This document shows positions 14,502 to 23,932 of a DNA stretch of 53,180 bases, in pieces (within the stretch, counting starts at the first letter, position 1; every line of letters starts with the position of its first letter). Under the pieces are notes generated by a model. The model did not search any database, was not told where the DNA came from, and was given only the letters and a program-made list of their open reading frames with translations. Both the position numbers and the translations under genes were made by a program. The stretch comes from Arthrobacter sp. EpRS71. GTDB taxonomy: Bacteria > Actinomycetota > Actinomycetes > Actinomycetales > Micrococcaceae. The DNA lies in NCBI RefSeq assembly GCF_001512285.1, contig NZ_LNUV01000005.1:35558-88737 (forward strand). The letters run 5' to 3'.

Positions 14502-17285
14502 CTAGTGCCCGGCCTCGTACCAGCTGGAACCAACGCCAATCTGGACATCGAGAGGGACTGACAGTTCAGCGGCGGAGCCCATCTGTTCGATGACGAGCTT
14601 CTCCACGGCCTCCCGCTCCCCCGGGGCAACTTCGAGAACAAGTTCGTCGTGGACTTGAAGCAGCATGCGTGATGTGAGGCCTTGGCTTGCGAGCTCTGCA
14701 GCGACGCCCAGCATGGCCCGCTTGATGAGGTCCGCGGCCGAGCCCTGGATGGGCGAGTTGAGGGCGATGCGTTCGGCCGCTTCGCGCGCCTGACGGTTGG
14801 TGCTGGTCAGGTCCGGGAGGTACCGACGTCGACCCTCGATGGTTGCCGTGTAACCGTCCGTCCGGGCCTGATCCACGACGCCGCGCAGGTAGTCACGCAC
14901 GCCGCCAAAGCGGTCGAAGTAGTCCTTCATCAGCGTTCGGGCCTCATCCACGGAGATCTCCAACTGCTTGGACAGTCCGAAGGACGTGAGGCCATAGGCG
15001 AGACCGTAGGACATCGCCTTGACCTTGGAGCGCATGGCGCTGGTGACTTCGGCTGGCTCAACGTTGAAGATCCGTGAGCCGACGAAGCGGTGGAGGTCCT
15101 CGCCATCACGGTAGGCCTGAATGAGGGCCTCATCCCCGGACAGGTGCGCCATGATGCGCATTTCAATCTGGGAGTAGTCGGCTGACAACAAGCACTCGTA
15201 GCCTTCGCTGACCACGAAAATACCGCGGACACGACGACCTTCCTCGCTGCGGACCGGGATGTTCTGCAGGTTGGGGTTGTTGGACGAGATGCGGCCCGTG
15301 GCTGCAATGTTCTGCGCATACGTGGTGTGGATACGCGCGTCATCGGCAACAGACTTCTTGAGGGTTTCAACCATCTGAGCCAGTTTGGACGACTCCCGGT
15401 GCGCCATGAGCTGGACCAGGAATTCGTGTCCGGTCTTCTCCAGCAGGCCCTTCAGGGACGCGGCGTCGGTGGTGTAGCCCGACTTGATCTTCTTGGTCTT
15501 CGGCAGGCCGAGTTCCTCGAAAAGGACTGTCTGCAACTGCTTGGGCGAACCGAGGTTTACCTCGTGCCCGATCGCCGCGAAAGCCTGCTCCTGGGCGTTC
15601 TCAATCACCTTGGTGAGGTCCGCGAGCTGCTCGTCCATGCGGTCCGTGGACACAAAGATGCCAGTCAGTTCCATCTGCGCCAGCACCCGTGCCACCGGAA
15701 GTTCGAGCGTCGTCAACAGGGCGTCGGCCTTGATGTCGGCAAGTTCCGTTTCGAAGTGCTTGCTGAGGGCATGCACGACGGCGGCGTGCTGGACGAGCGC
15801 TGCTGCGGCAGCCTGGTCTGTTTCACCCGAGAGGTCGAGCTCCAGCTGCCCGGACTGTGCAGCGGCCGTGGCTAGTGAGATCTTCAAGTGCACTTGGGCG
15901 AGTTCGGCGAGATCGTAGCTTCGGCGGTCCGGCTGGATCAGGTAGCCGGAGATGGAGGTGTCATCCACCACGCCTTCCAAGCCGAGGCCACGGTTGTGAA
16001 GAGCCTTCAGGGCCGACTTGAACTCGTGCAGCACCTTGGCTTCCTCGGGGTCCTTGAGCCACCGGTCCAAGACCGACTCAGCTGCAGCGTCCAGCCCCGT
16101 CAGTTCGATGTACGCTGCTCCGTTGCTCCGGACAACAGCCAGGGCACTCGCGTCATCACCGATGCGCCCCGGGACAAGCTGCACTGCCAACGCCGAACGC
16201 ACCCCTGCACCGGCTGCGAAGAACGACTCAAGATCAGCGGCATCCTTGAGGACAGAATATTCCGGGGCATCGATGGTGTCCGGGGCTTCTCCGGCGGTGT
16301 CGTCACCGTAGAGGTCGAACAGGCGCGTGCGGAGCGTCCGGAACTCCAGTTCCTCGAAAAGATCCTCGATCGCCTGGCGATCCGGACGTGGCTCATGCAA
16401 ATCAGCCAAGGTGAGGGGAAGGTCAAGGTCCGTCAACAGCCGGTTGAGCCTGCGGTTGCGCTTGACGTTCTCAATATTCTCTTTCAGGGCCCCGCCCACC
16501 TTGCCGCCGATGGAGTCAAGGTTCTCCAGAATGCCTTCAAGGCCTCCGTAGAGATTGATCCACTTGGCAGCAGTCTTGGGGCCAACGCCTGGAACGCCGG
16601 GCAGGTTGTCCGCAGTTTCGCCTACGAGGGCGGCGAGGTCCGAATACAAACCGGGCTTGACGAAGTACTTCTCCTCGATGGCCGCAGCGTCCATCCTGGG
16701 AATGTTGCTCACGCCCTGCTTGGGGTACAGCACAAAGACGTTGTCATTAATCAGCTGGAACGCGTCCCGGTCGCCGGAGACAAGAAGGACTTCGAAGCCT
16801 GCAGCGTCACCCTGTGCTGCCAGCGTGGCCAGGACATCGTCAGCTTCATATCCGGGCATGGCAATGGTCCTGATACCCCATGCTTCCATGACCTTGGCTA
16901 TGAGGCCGATCTGGCCCGCAAACTCCGCAGGCGTGGCATTCCTGCCGCCCTTGTATTCGCTGTACTCCGCCTTGCGGAACGTGGTGTCATCCGAGACGTC
17001 AAAAGCCACGGCAACGTGGGTGGGCTTCTGGTCCTTGATCAGGTTGATCAGCATGGAGGTGAACCCATGCACGGCGTTGGTGTACTGGCCCCTGGCGGTC
17101 GAGAAATTCTCTGCGGGCAGGGCATAGAAAGCCCTGAACGCCATGGAGTGGCCGTCCAGGACCAGCAGCCTGGGCCGGCCCTCCCCCGCGGCGCTGATCG
17201 ACGTTGAAGCAGAAGGGGTGGGTGCTGTAGCGATGGCAGCAGCTTGGGCCGTTGGAACCTGGTCCGGTTTGGTTGTTTCACTCAC
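14502..17285 (-). CDS. polA: DNA polymerase I
   Basis: A 927-aa family-A polymerase. The 5'-nuclease domain (residues about 30-320) shows LLVLDGHSMAFRAFYALP, GYEADDVLATLA and GDRDAFQL. The central exonuclease-like domain has lost the DxE motif: where a DTET-type sequence is expected it reads LAVQLVPG, so proofreading is probably absent. Polymerase motif A is SADYSQIEMRIMAHLSGD, motif B is RSKVKAMSYGLAYG, and motif C is QVHDELVLEV. It fills repair gaps and removes RNA primers. I chose GTG 17285 because TAGGCT lies 7 nt before it; an ATG at 17306 and longer in-frame starts run into the divergent thioesterase gene. A TTGTC box at damage-promoter spacing precedes the -10. Confidence 0.96.
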   Translation of the reverse strand: MSETTKPDQVPTAQAAAIATAPTPSASTSISAAGEGRPRLLVLDGHSMAFRAFYALPAENFSTARGQYTNAVHGFTSMLINLIKDQKPTHVAVAFDVSDDTTFRKAEYSEYKGGRNATPAEFAGQIGLIAKVMEAWGIRTIAMPGYEADDVLATLAAQGDAAGFEVLLVSGDRDAFQLINDNVFVLYPKQGVSNIPRMDAAAIEEKYFVKPGLYSDLAALVGETADNLPGVPGVGPKTAAKWINLYGGLEGILENLDSIGGKVGGALKENIENVKRNRRLNRLLTDLDLPLTLADLHEPRPDRQAIEDLFEELEFRTLRTRLFDLYGDDTAGEAPDTIDAPEYSVLKDAADLESFFAAGAGVRSALAVQLVPGRIGDDASALAVVRSNGAAYIELTGLDAAAESVLDRWLKDPEEAKVLHEFKSALKALHNRGLGLEGVVDDTSISGYLIQPDRRSYDLAELAQVHLKISLATAAAQSGQLELDLSGETDQAAAAALVQHAAVVHALSKHFETELADIKADALLTTLELPVARVLAQMELTGIFVSTDRMDEQLADLTKVIENAQEQAFAAIGHEVNLGSPKQLQTVLFEELGLPKTKKIKSGYTTDAASLKGLLEKTGHEFLVQLMAHRESSKLAQMVETLKKSVADDARIHTTYAQNIAATGRISSNNPNLQNIPVRSEEGRRVRGIFVVSEGYECLLSADYSQIEMRIMAHLSGDEALIQAYRDGEDLHRFVGSRIFNVEPAEVTSAMRSKVKAMSYGLAYGLTSFGLSKQLEISVDEARTLMKDYFDRFGGVRDYLRGVVDQARTDGYTATIEGRRRYLPDLTSTNRQAREAAERIALNSPIQGSAADLIKRAMLGVAAELASQGLTSRMLLQVHDELVLEVAPGEREAVEKLVIEQMGSAAELSVPLDVQIGVGSSWYEAGH

Positions 17286-17292
17286 AGGTGCC

Positions 17293-17315
17293 AGCCTAGT
17301 TGGCATGATGGACAA
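17293..17315 (-). promoter_or_regulatory. polA promoter: leaderless -10 with TTGTC-N12 damage-type box
   Basis: Minus strand: TTGTC (17315-17311), exactly 12 nt, then TAGGCT (17298-17293), then 7 nt to the polA GTG. This is the spacing of the TTGTCRGTG-N8-TANNNT promoter; the TTGTC core is exact and the rest of the left element matches poorly. The TTGTC box lies in codons 2-3 of the divergent thioesterase gene. Confidence 0.55.
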
Positions 17316-17769
17316 TTTCACGCCGAACCGGTTTATCGACGAGCTCAAGGAAGCAGGTATTCCTGAAGAGTTCCACGATTGGCTCTCAGCGCATGGCGTT
17401 GGTGCCCTCGTGGTGAAACTGGGTATCCGGTTCACCGAAATGAGCGCGGAGCGCACAGTGGCCACCATGCCGGTGGAAGGAAATACGCAAGTGGCGGGCA
17501 TCCTCCACGGCGGCGCCCATGTTGTCCTCGCCGAGACCTTGGGGTCGTTCGCTGCATCGCTCCACGCCGGGCGGGGCCGCCACGCCGTAGGTATAGAGGT
17601 GGGCGCGACACATCACCGTTCGGTGGCCAGCGGCACCGTGACCGGCACCTGCACGGCCATCCATCTGGGTGGAACCCTGGCAACTCACGAGATTGTTATC
17701 ACCGATGACAAAGGCCGCCGGCTATCAACTGCCAGGATCACCAACATGATCCGGGATAACCGTCACTGA
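17308..17769 (+). CDS. PaaI-type hotdog-fold thioesterase
   Basis: A 153-aa hotdog protein of the PaaI/YbgC-like acyl-CoA thioesterase group. The motif VEGNTQVAGILHGGAHVVLAE (about residues 57-77) contains the conserved HGG loop of the active-site helix. These enzymes hydrolyse acyl-CoA thioesters in the cytosol; the acyl group is unknown. Two adjacent ATGs (17305 and 17308) are possible starts; a weak TAGTTG at 17297-17302 suggests the second with no leader. The stretch upstream in frame is the polA coding region and is not used. Its 3' end overlaps the convergent reductase gene by 7 bp. Confidence 0.85.
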   Translation: MDNFTPNRFIDELKEAGIPEEFHDWLSAHGVGALVVKLGIRFTEMSAERTVATMPVEGNTQVAGILHGGAHVVLAETLGSFAASLHAGRGRHAVGIEVGATHHRSVASGTVTGTCTAIHLGGTLATHEIVITDDKGRRLSTARITNMIRDNRH

Positions 17770-18302
17770 AGCCGGTAGTGCAGTTCAGCTGCGGCCCCTC
17801 CAAGGATCTTGGAGGAAACCAACTCAAGCGGCGCCGTCGGGCCATCAAGCGGCAGCAGCCGCTTGCCTGCGCCCAGCACCACAGGAATGATGGTGACGAT
17901 CATCTCGTGGAGTAGGCCGGCATTGGCGAACTGCGCCACGAGGTGCCCTCCACCCACCAGCCAGACGTTCCTGTCTCCTGCGTCCTTGAGTAAGTCCGGT
18001 GCGAACTCGCGGACGTCGCCACGGACAAAAGTGATATCCGATCCGGCCGGCGCCGAGTACTCATGGTGGGTGAAGACCCAGCACGGAGTGTCCGGATACG
18101 GCCATGCGCCGGGCTCGTGCTCCATGAGCCAGCGATAGGTGTCGCCGCCCATGGCGATGCATCCGACGCCTGCCATGAAAGATTCGATGCTTTCGTTGAC
18201 GCCCTCCACGTGGTCGAACTGAAGGAGCCAGCCAAGGTCGTCGTCAGGTGAGGCTATGAAGCCATCAATGGTTGAAGCAACGTAGTACTGGAAAATCGAC
18301 AT
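17763..18302 (-). CDS. Dihydrofolate-reductase-like (RibD C-terminal domain) protein
   Basis: A 179-aa protein of the RibD_C/DHFR-like fold. N-terminal YYVASTIDGFIASPDDDLGW (about 6-25) is the family signature; AMGGDTYRWL and the nucleotide-binding loop NVWLVGGGHLVAQF follow, then VLGAGKRLLPL near the end. It would be an NADPH-dependent reductase; members near riboflavin genes act in that pathway, but this one is isolated and its substrate is unknown. The ATG at 18302 lies 6 nt after TAGGCT, so the mRNA looks leaderless. Directly upstream lies a 19-bp tandem repeat. Confidence 0.82.
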   Translation of the reverse strand: MSIFQYYVASTIDGFIASPDDDLGWLLQFDHVEGVNESIESFMAGVGCIAMGGDTYRWLMEHEPGAWPYPDTPCWVFTHHEYSAPAGSDITFVRGDVREFAPDLLKDAGDRNVWLVGGGHLVAQFANAGLLHEMIVTIIPVVLGAGKRLLPLDGPTAPLELVSSKILGGAAAELHYRLQ

Positions 18303-18308
18303 GGCCCC

Positions 18309-18314
18309 AGCCTA
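18309..18314 (-). promoter_or_regulatory. -10 box of the leaderless reductase gene
   Basis: Minus strand TAGGCT, followed by 6 nt (GGGGCC) and the ATG at 18302. It abuts the first ACTGTCC of the tandem repeat. Confidence 0.5.
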
Positions 18315-18359
18315 GGACAGTGTTGCCGGCACAGGACAGTATCGCCGGCACAGGACAGT
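18315..18359. repeat. 19-bp tandem repeat upstream of the reductase gene
   Basis: GGACAGT occurs at 18315, 18334 and 18353, with GCCGGCACA between copies, giving two full 19-bp units and a third partial one. It fills the promoter region of the reductase gene immediately upstream of its -10. The period is close to two helical turns, so the copies face the same side of the DNA, as expected for cooperative regulator sites. Confidence 0.75.
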
Positions 18360-18387
18360 GACCCGGGCTGGGACACCCCGGGACCCA

Positions 18388-19437
18388 TCAGGGGCGCGGA
18401 GGACTTGGTTCATTGGCAGGTGACGGGGTGCTGCCGAGGACGGCGGAGTCGTCGTAGAAGAACGTCACCGTTCCGGCAACCTCCGCGGTGTCCGTGATGG
18501 AGATGCGGATGGACTTCCTTCCATCAGCCGGAGGCATCCGCAGATACAACGTTTGGTAGTCCCCTCCCCCGGCAACAATGTCCGGAACAGTGGAAACGCC
18601 ATCCATCAGGATGTCTCCCACCCGCACGTAGTATCCGTCCAAGCGAACAATGGTGCCCCCTGACGCGGGGCCCGAAGCGCGGGGCATGCCAACGACTGCT
18701 CGCAGATCCTCGTCCACCACGGTCAGCCCCAGCAATTGCCGGGGGCACGCTTCTCCGGGCCCGGGTTCCGCTGTGAAGATCCTGCCGGGATTGCTGCGGT
18801 ACTGCGACACCAGCAATGCCGATGTGGCCGCCACACGGAACTCAAGGCATTGCTTTTGGGGAATGCGTGGAGTCCTGGCTACGGCGACGGATGCTTCCTG
18901 CCAGTGGTCGTCGTCGCCGGTCTGAAGGGCCTGGCAGACGGCGGCCCCGGCCTGCCAGACGGCAGCGTCTGCGGCCCCTTCGACGCTCTGAGCCAGAGCG
19001 TCGCATTGGAACTGCTGCAGCATGAGGTACCGCTGGCCTGAGACGGGATCATCTGCAGCGATGGGACCCGAGGGAACCCAACTCACAATGATCGGGTCCT
19101 GCGGGGGCGCCACTGCAGTCTCCCGGGGCTCCGGAGAGCGCACGGGTTGGCTGCCGCTGGTGGGACTATCTGTCGGTTCGACGGCGGTGGGTTGGGCAGG
19201 TGCGGTAGGGGCTTGCGGGGTGGCTGCCGGTGTTGAGGTGGTTTGCGGTGGGTCGGCCGGCGGTGAATCTGCCTGTTCCGCGGTGGCCGTCGGGGACGTG
19301 GAGGCCGCCGGGGACGCGGCGGACGTCTGGTCGGCCGGAAGGCCGTCCGTTTCAGGAGGAATGCAGGCCGAAAGACTCAGCACCACAGCAGGAACCAGCG
19401 CCAGTAGGACGAGTTGGTTCCGGAGAAGGAACGTCAT
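18388..19437 (-). CDS. Secreted lipoprotein with C-terminal IPT/TIG-like domain
   Basis: A 349-aa exported protein with a hydrophobic leader and lipobox LSAC (Cys at 25). A Pro/Thr/Ser/Ala-rich linker of about 90 residues follows, so the folded part stands off the membrane. The middle (about 130-235) is an unrecognised, Cys-containing region (CDALAQ, AVCQAL, KQCLEF, GEACPRQ). The C-terminus (about 255-335) reads like an IPT/TIG beta-sandwich: GPASGGTIVRLDGYYV, VGDILMDG, and ITDTAEVAGTVTFFYDD. TIG domains mediate protein or carbohydrate contact at cell surfaces. No pathway link to its neighbours is seen. Confidence 0.75.
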   Translation of the reverse strand: MTFLLRNQLVLLALVPAVVLSLSACIPPETDGLPADQTSAASPAASTSPTATAEQADSPPADPPQTTSTPAATPQAPTAPAQPTAVEPTDSPTSGSQPVRSPEPRETAVAPPQDPIIVSWVPSGPIAADDPVSGQRYLMLQQFQCDALAQSVEGAADAAVWQAGAAVCQALQTGDDDHWQEASVAVARTPRIPQKQCLEFRVAATSALLVSQYRSNPGRIFTAEPGPGEACPRQLLGLTVVDEDLRAVVGMPRASGPASGGTIVRLDGYYVRVGDILMDGVSTVPDIVAGGGDYQTLYLRMPPADGRKSIRISITDTAEVAGTVTFFYDDSAVLGSTPSPANEPSPPRP

Positions 19438-19532
19438 GACGGCCCCGTATCTGCCGGATCAGATTAACGCAGCTATGTGTATAACCACACTGCTGATTAT
19501 TCTCCCCGGAAGACCTGACGGCCAGAAGGACG

Positions 19533-19750
19533 CTACTTTCCGAAGTAGGGCACGATCAAGTAGATGCCAAAGAGGACTGCGGCTGCGCAGACAGCAAAGC
19601 AGACATAGGCCAAGGAGCGCACCAGAACGGGTGACTTCTGCTGGGCATCACCAGCAATGGCCGTGAGGCGAACTCCCAACGAATAGAGCACCACCAAGGT
19701 CACTGCGGCCACGAGGGTTACTCCGGCCACCTGCAGCAATTCCAACCATT

Positions 19751-19754
<4 letters not shown>
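19533..19754 (-). CDS. Small two-helix membrane protein coupled to phosphate transporter
   Basis: A 73-aa protein of no family I recognise. It has two hydrophobic segments (about residues 8-30 and 46-70) joined by a short loop with RLTAIAGDAQQKSP. The ATG at 19754 overlaps the stop of the upstream PiT gene in ATGA, so translation is coupled and 1:1 synthesis is likely. That coupling suggests a partner or regulator of the transporter. The overlap and clean membrane pattern make it a real gene. Confidence 0.75.
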
Positions 19755-20956
<1,202 letters not shown>

Positions 20957-21137
20957 CTGTTGCCCAATCTGCAGAGTCGACGACGTTCAGCAGTTTCACT
21001 TCCCCATACCTGCCATCCACAGCATAGTTCAGCAAGTGTTCAACTGACTCGGCTTGCGATATTCACTCCGGCGGGCTTGAAACCTTAAGAATCCTACGTG
21101 CCTTCCGGTGAGCGGACAAACGTGCCGGGGCTCCGGT

Positions 21138-21656
21138 TCACCCCAGATAAGCCCTGACGGCCGCGAGGTCGTGACGGGAAAGACCTTTGCGGGGATCCGG
21201 TGAGATGCAAAGCACACGGTCTTGTTGGTATTCGGCCCAGGATCGGGCGTCTGACTCCTGGCTGAGTTGATCGTCGAGCCAAATGATCCGCTCGCTGCCG
21301 GCACTGGCCAGATCCTTTTGGAGGGCCACCAACTTCCACCATTCAGGGCCCTCGTCCCAGCCCAGGCTGGAGAGCACCGGCCAGTCTTGTCCGTTCAGGC
21401 CAATGGCGGGGCAGAGAAACTCCGGCGCGAGGCCTTCCCATGTGGTCAACCAGACAAACCGGGCATCGGGGTGACGGGCAAGGTCGTTGAGTTCGGACAC
21501 CGCCTCGGGAGCAAAAGCGACATCGAGGATTCCGGCGTCAGCAAAGGTCCACTCACTGCCCCAGTCGGTGGTTCCGGTGGGGCTGAAGGGATTCACCACG
21601 CCGTCGACGTCGAGATAAACGGACACCGGCGCGACGGTGATCTTGCTGGAATTCAT
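21138..21656 (-). CDS. HAD-superfamily-like hydrolase domain protein
   Basis: A 172-aa protein. SVYLDVDGVVNPF (near residue 13) is the HAD nucleophile motif DxD; VWLTTWEG (near 68) fits motif II (Thr), and RIIWLDDQLSQES (near 125) fits the acidic motif III/IV. This resembles the HAD domain found in Swiss-army-knife RNA repair proteins and in stand-alone actinobacterial proteins. The expected activity is phosphatase-like, with unknown substrate. I chose ATG 21656 because AAGGGGGGAG lies 7 nt upstream; an in-frame ATG at 21680 lacks such a site. It diverges from kynA across 115 bp. Confidence 0.78.
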   Translation of the reverse strand: MNSSKITVAPVSVYLDVDGVVNPFSPTGTTDWGSEWTFADAGILDVAFAPEAVSELNDLARHPDARFVWLTTWEGLAPEFLCPAIGLNGQDWPVLSSLGWDEGPEWWKLVALQKDLASAGSERIIWLDDQLSQESDARSWAEYQQDRVLCISPDPRKGLSRHDLAAVRAYLG

Positions 21657-21722
21657 GGACACTCCCCCCTTGAGTTTCAAGCCTACGCGACAACTTTGCC
21701 GGTCAGCGGATTCCGAAATTCA

Positions 21723-21768
21723 CCGAGAATCAATCTCTTGACGTGCGTCAGGTAAGTGATATTCTCGG
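21723..21768. promoter_or_regulatory. Dyads in the kynA control region
   Basis: CCGAGAAT (21723-21730) and its exact complement ATTCTCGG (21761-21768) bracket the promoter, the second arm covering the -10. Inside them TGACG-tg-CGTCA (21739-21750) covers the -35. Both are natural places for a repressor; the PaaX-type regulator encoded after kynU is the best candidate. Confidence 0.5.
21738..21765 (+). promoter_or_regulatory. kynA promoter, leaderless
   Basis: TTGACG (21738-21743), a 16-nt spacer, TATTCT (21760-21765), then 6 nt to the kynA ATG. Both boxes are close to consensus, making this one of the best promoters in the window. The start falls on or beside the ATG; the GGAG just upstream would then not be transcribed. 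Confidence 0.65.
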
Positions 21769-21771
21769 AGC

Positions 21772-22641
21772 ATGGAAAAGCCCACAGTCCATTCCGCCCA
21801 AAGCGTCCGCGACATCGAAGACACCGTCCGCACCGATTTTCGGCATGCGATGTCTTACGGCGGGTATCTGGACCTTGACCGCCTGCTCAGCTCCCAGCAC
21901 CCCCTTAGTGAACCGGAACACCACGATGAGTTGCTGTTCATCATCCAGCACCAGACCAGTGAGCTCTGGTTGAAGCTGGTCCTGCATGAATTGCTGGAAG
22001 CCAGGCGGCTTTTCGACGCCGACAACCTGGGCAAGGCACTCAAGTGCATCGCCCGAGTCAAGGCCATTCAACGAACCATGACCGAGCAGTGGTCCGTCCT
22101 CGGAACTCTGACACCCCGCGAATACGCCCAGTTCCGCGGCTTCCTGGGGAGCTCGTCAGGCTTCCAGTCGTATCAATACCGCGGCGTGGAATTTCTGTTG
22201 GGCAACAAGAACCGTGGGATGCTGCGCGTCTTTGAAAGCGAACCCGAAGCACACACGTTGCTCAGCACGCTCCTGGAGGAGCCCACGTTGTACGACGCGT
22301 TCCTCAAAGTCCTGGCCCGGGCCGGGTATGACATCCCTGCCGACATTCTGGACAGGGATACGAGCGAGCCGTGGACTTTCCGGAAAGACCTCGTGCCCAT
22401 CTTCCAGAAGATCTACGAATCGGACGATACCCCTTGGGGCCTCTACGAGGCCTGCGAGGACCTGGTGGATATTGAGGACAACTTCCAAGCCTGGCGGTTC
22501 CGTCACCTCAGGACAGTCCAGCGCACCATCGGCTTCAAGGTAGGTACCGGAGGGTCCTCGGGAGTGGACTTCCTGAAGCGGGCCTTGGACCTCACGTTCT
22601 TCCCCGAGCTCTATGCCGTCCGTACCGAGATCGGCAACTAA
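21772..22641 (+). CDS. kynA: Tryptophan 2,3-dioxygenase
   Basis: A 289-aa heme enzyme that opens the indole ring of tryptophan to N-formylkynurenine, the first step of the kynurenine pathway. LLFIIQHQTSELWLKL gives the distal-pocket His at residue 60; GFLGSSSGFQSYQYRGVEF (about 123-141) is the family substrate motif with its Arg; WRFRHLRTVQR gives the axial heme ligand His at 245; and GTGGSSGVDFL (about 258-268) is the flexible loop over the active site. Length is normal. It leads an operon with kynU (45-nt gap) and a PaaX-type regulator. Confidence 0.96.
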   Translation: MEKPTVHSAQSVRDIEDTVRTDFRHAMSYGGYLDLDRLLSSQHPLSEPEHHDELLFIIQHQTSELWLKLVLHELLEARRLFDADNLGKALKCIARVKAIQRTMTEQWSVLGTLTPREYAQFRGFLGSSSGFQSYQYRGVEFLLGNKNRGMLRVFESEPEAHTLLSTLLEEPTLYDAFLKVLARAGYDIPADILDRDTSEPWTFRKDLVPIFQKIYESDDTPWGLYEACEDLVDIEDNFQAWRFRHLRTVQRTIGFKVGTGGSSGVDFLKRALDLTFFPELYAVRTEIGN

Positions 22642-22686
22642 CAGCACGCCCGGCACCCGCCGCCCACGACTTCCGAAGGAGAAACC

Positions 22687-23925
22687 ATGACCACAGCACA
22701 GCAGACCCAGAAGCCGACGTCGGCCGAGTTGGATGCCGCAGACCCCCTCGCTACCCAACGTGATGCTTTCTACGCACCCGACGCTGATCAGCTCGTCTCA
22801 TATTTGGATGGCAACTCTCTTGGCCGCCCGCTGAAGGTCACGTCAGAGAATCTGGCGTCCTTCGTTCACGATGCCTGGGGAAGCCGTCTCATCCGTGGGT
22901 GGGACGAGCGGTGGATGGACGAGCCCACCACGGTGGGAGACCGGATCGGTGAAGTGGCCTTGGGGGCCGCTCCGGGACAGACCACAGTGGGTGACTCCAC
23001 CTCGGTGATGCTTTACAAGATGATCCGCGCAGCGGTGGATGCCCAGCCGGGCCGCGACGAAATCATCATTGACCGCGACAACTTTCCTACGGACCGGTTC
23101 ATCATTGAGGGCATCGCCAAGGAGCGCGGCGCCAGCATTAAGTGGATCGCTGCGAACCCTGCCAGCGGTGTAATTGCCGAAGACCTGGATGGCTTGCTGG
23201 GTGAGCGGACGGCCGTGGTGGTCCTCAGCCACGTGGCTTACCGTTCAGGGTTCCTGGCCGACGCCCAAGGAATTACCGCCAAGGTGCATCAGGCCGGTGC
23301 ACTGATGCTGTGGGACCTGTGCCATTCCGTAGGTTCAGTGCCCATGGAACTTGACGAGTGGGGCGTGGACCTTGCCGTTGGTTGCACGTACAAATACCTC
23401 AACGGAGGGCCGGGCTCGCCCGCTTTCGCCTACGTCAACGCCTCGCAGCAGGCACGTTTGCAGCAGCCCATTTGGGGTTGGATGGGTGCGGATAACCCGT
23501 TCGGAATGACGGACTCGTACAAGCCAGCGCAGGGCATACGCAGGTTCATCACCGGAACACCTCCGGTGCTGGCCATGCAGCCGATGAAGGACATGCTGGA
23601 ACTGATTGCGTCAGTGGGAATGGATGCCGTGCGCGAGAAATCCATCAAGCTCACCGAATACGCGATCGCCCTGTCCGAGCAGTACCTGGTGCCCCTTGGC
23701 GCGGAAATCGTGAGTCCCCGGAATCCTGCGGAGCGCGGCTCACACATCACCGTGGACCACCCGCTCTTTGCCGACGTCACGTCCAAGCTCTGGGAGAAGG
23801 GTGTCATCCCGGACTTCCGTCCCCCGCACGGCCTTCGCATTGGCCTGTCACCCCTGAGCACAAGCTATGCCGAGGTTGAGCTGGGAGTCATGGCCATCCG
23901 CGACATCCTCTCTGAACTGCTGTGA
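22687..23925 (+). CDS. kynU: Kynureninase
   Basis: A 412-aa PLP enzyme of fold type I. It cleaves kynurenine to anthranilate and alanine (or 3-hydroxykynurenine to 3-hydroxyanthranilate). The PLP lysine is K236 in VGCTYKYLNGGPGSPAF. Other marks are LDGNSLGRPL (about 40-49), VGDSTSVMLYK (phosphate-binding region, about 101-111) and LWDLCHSVGSVPM with the PLP-ring Asp at 210. An AAGGAG site precedes the ATG. It needs deformylated kynurenine, yet no arylformamidase gene lies nearby. The regulator gene starts 7 nt after its stop. Confidence 0.95.
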   Translation: MTTAQQTQKPTSAELDAADPLATQRDAFYAPDADQLVSYLDGNSLGRPLKVTSENLASFVHDAWGSRLIRGWDERWMDEPTTVGDRIGEVALGAAPGQTTVGDSTSVMLYKMIRAAVDAQPGRDEIIIDRDNFPTDRFIIEGIAKERGASIKWIAANPASGVIAEDLDGLLGERTAVVVLSHVAYRSGFLADAQGITAKVHQAGALMLWDLCHSVGSVPMELDEWGVDLAVGCTYKYLNGGPGSPAFAYVNASQQARLQQPIWGWMGADNPFGMTDSYKPAQGIRRFITGTPPVLAMQPMKDMLELIASVGMDAVREKSIKLTEYAIALSEQYLVPLGAEIVSPRNPAERGSHITVDHPLFADVTSKLWEKGVIPDFRPPHGLRIGLSPLSTSYAEVELGVMAIRDILSELL

Positions 23926-23932
23926 GCTGAAA

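Noticed and set aside
13110..14561. 483-codon open frame on the plus strand
   Set aside because: Antisense to the Eis-like gene, crosses the polA terminator, and has no recognisable domain.
17286..17501. 72-residue N-terminal extension of DNA polymerase I
   Set aside because: It lies antisense to the thioesterase coding region, has no similarity to Pol I, and would place the start upstream of the promoter.
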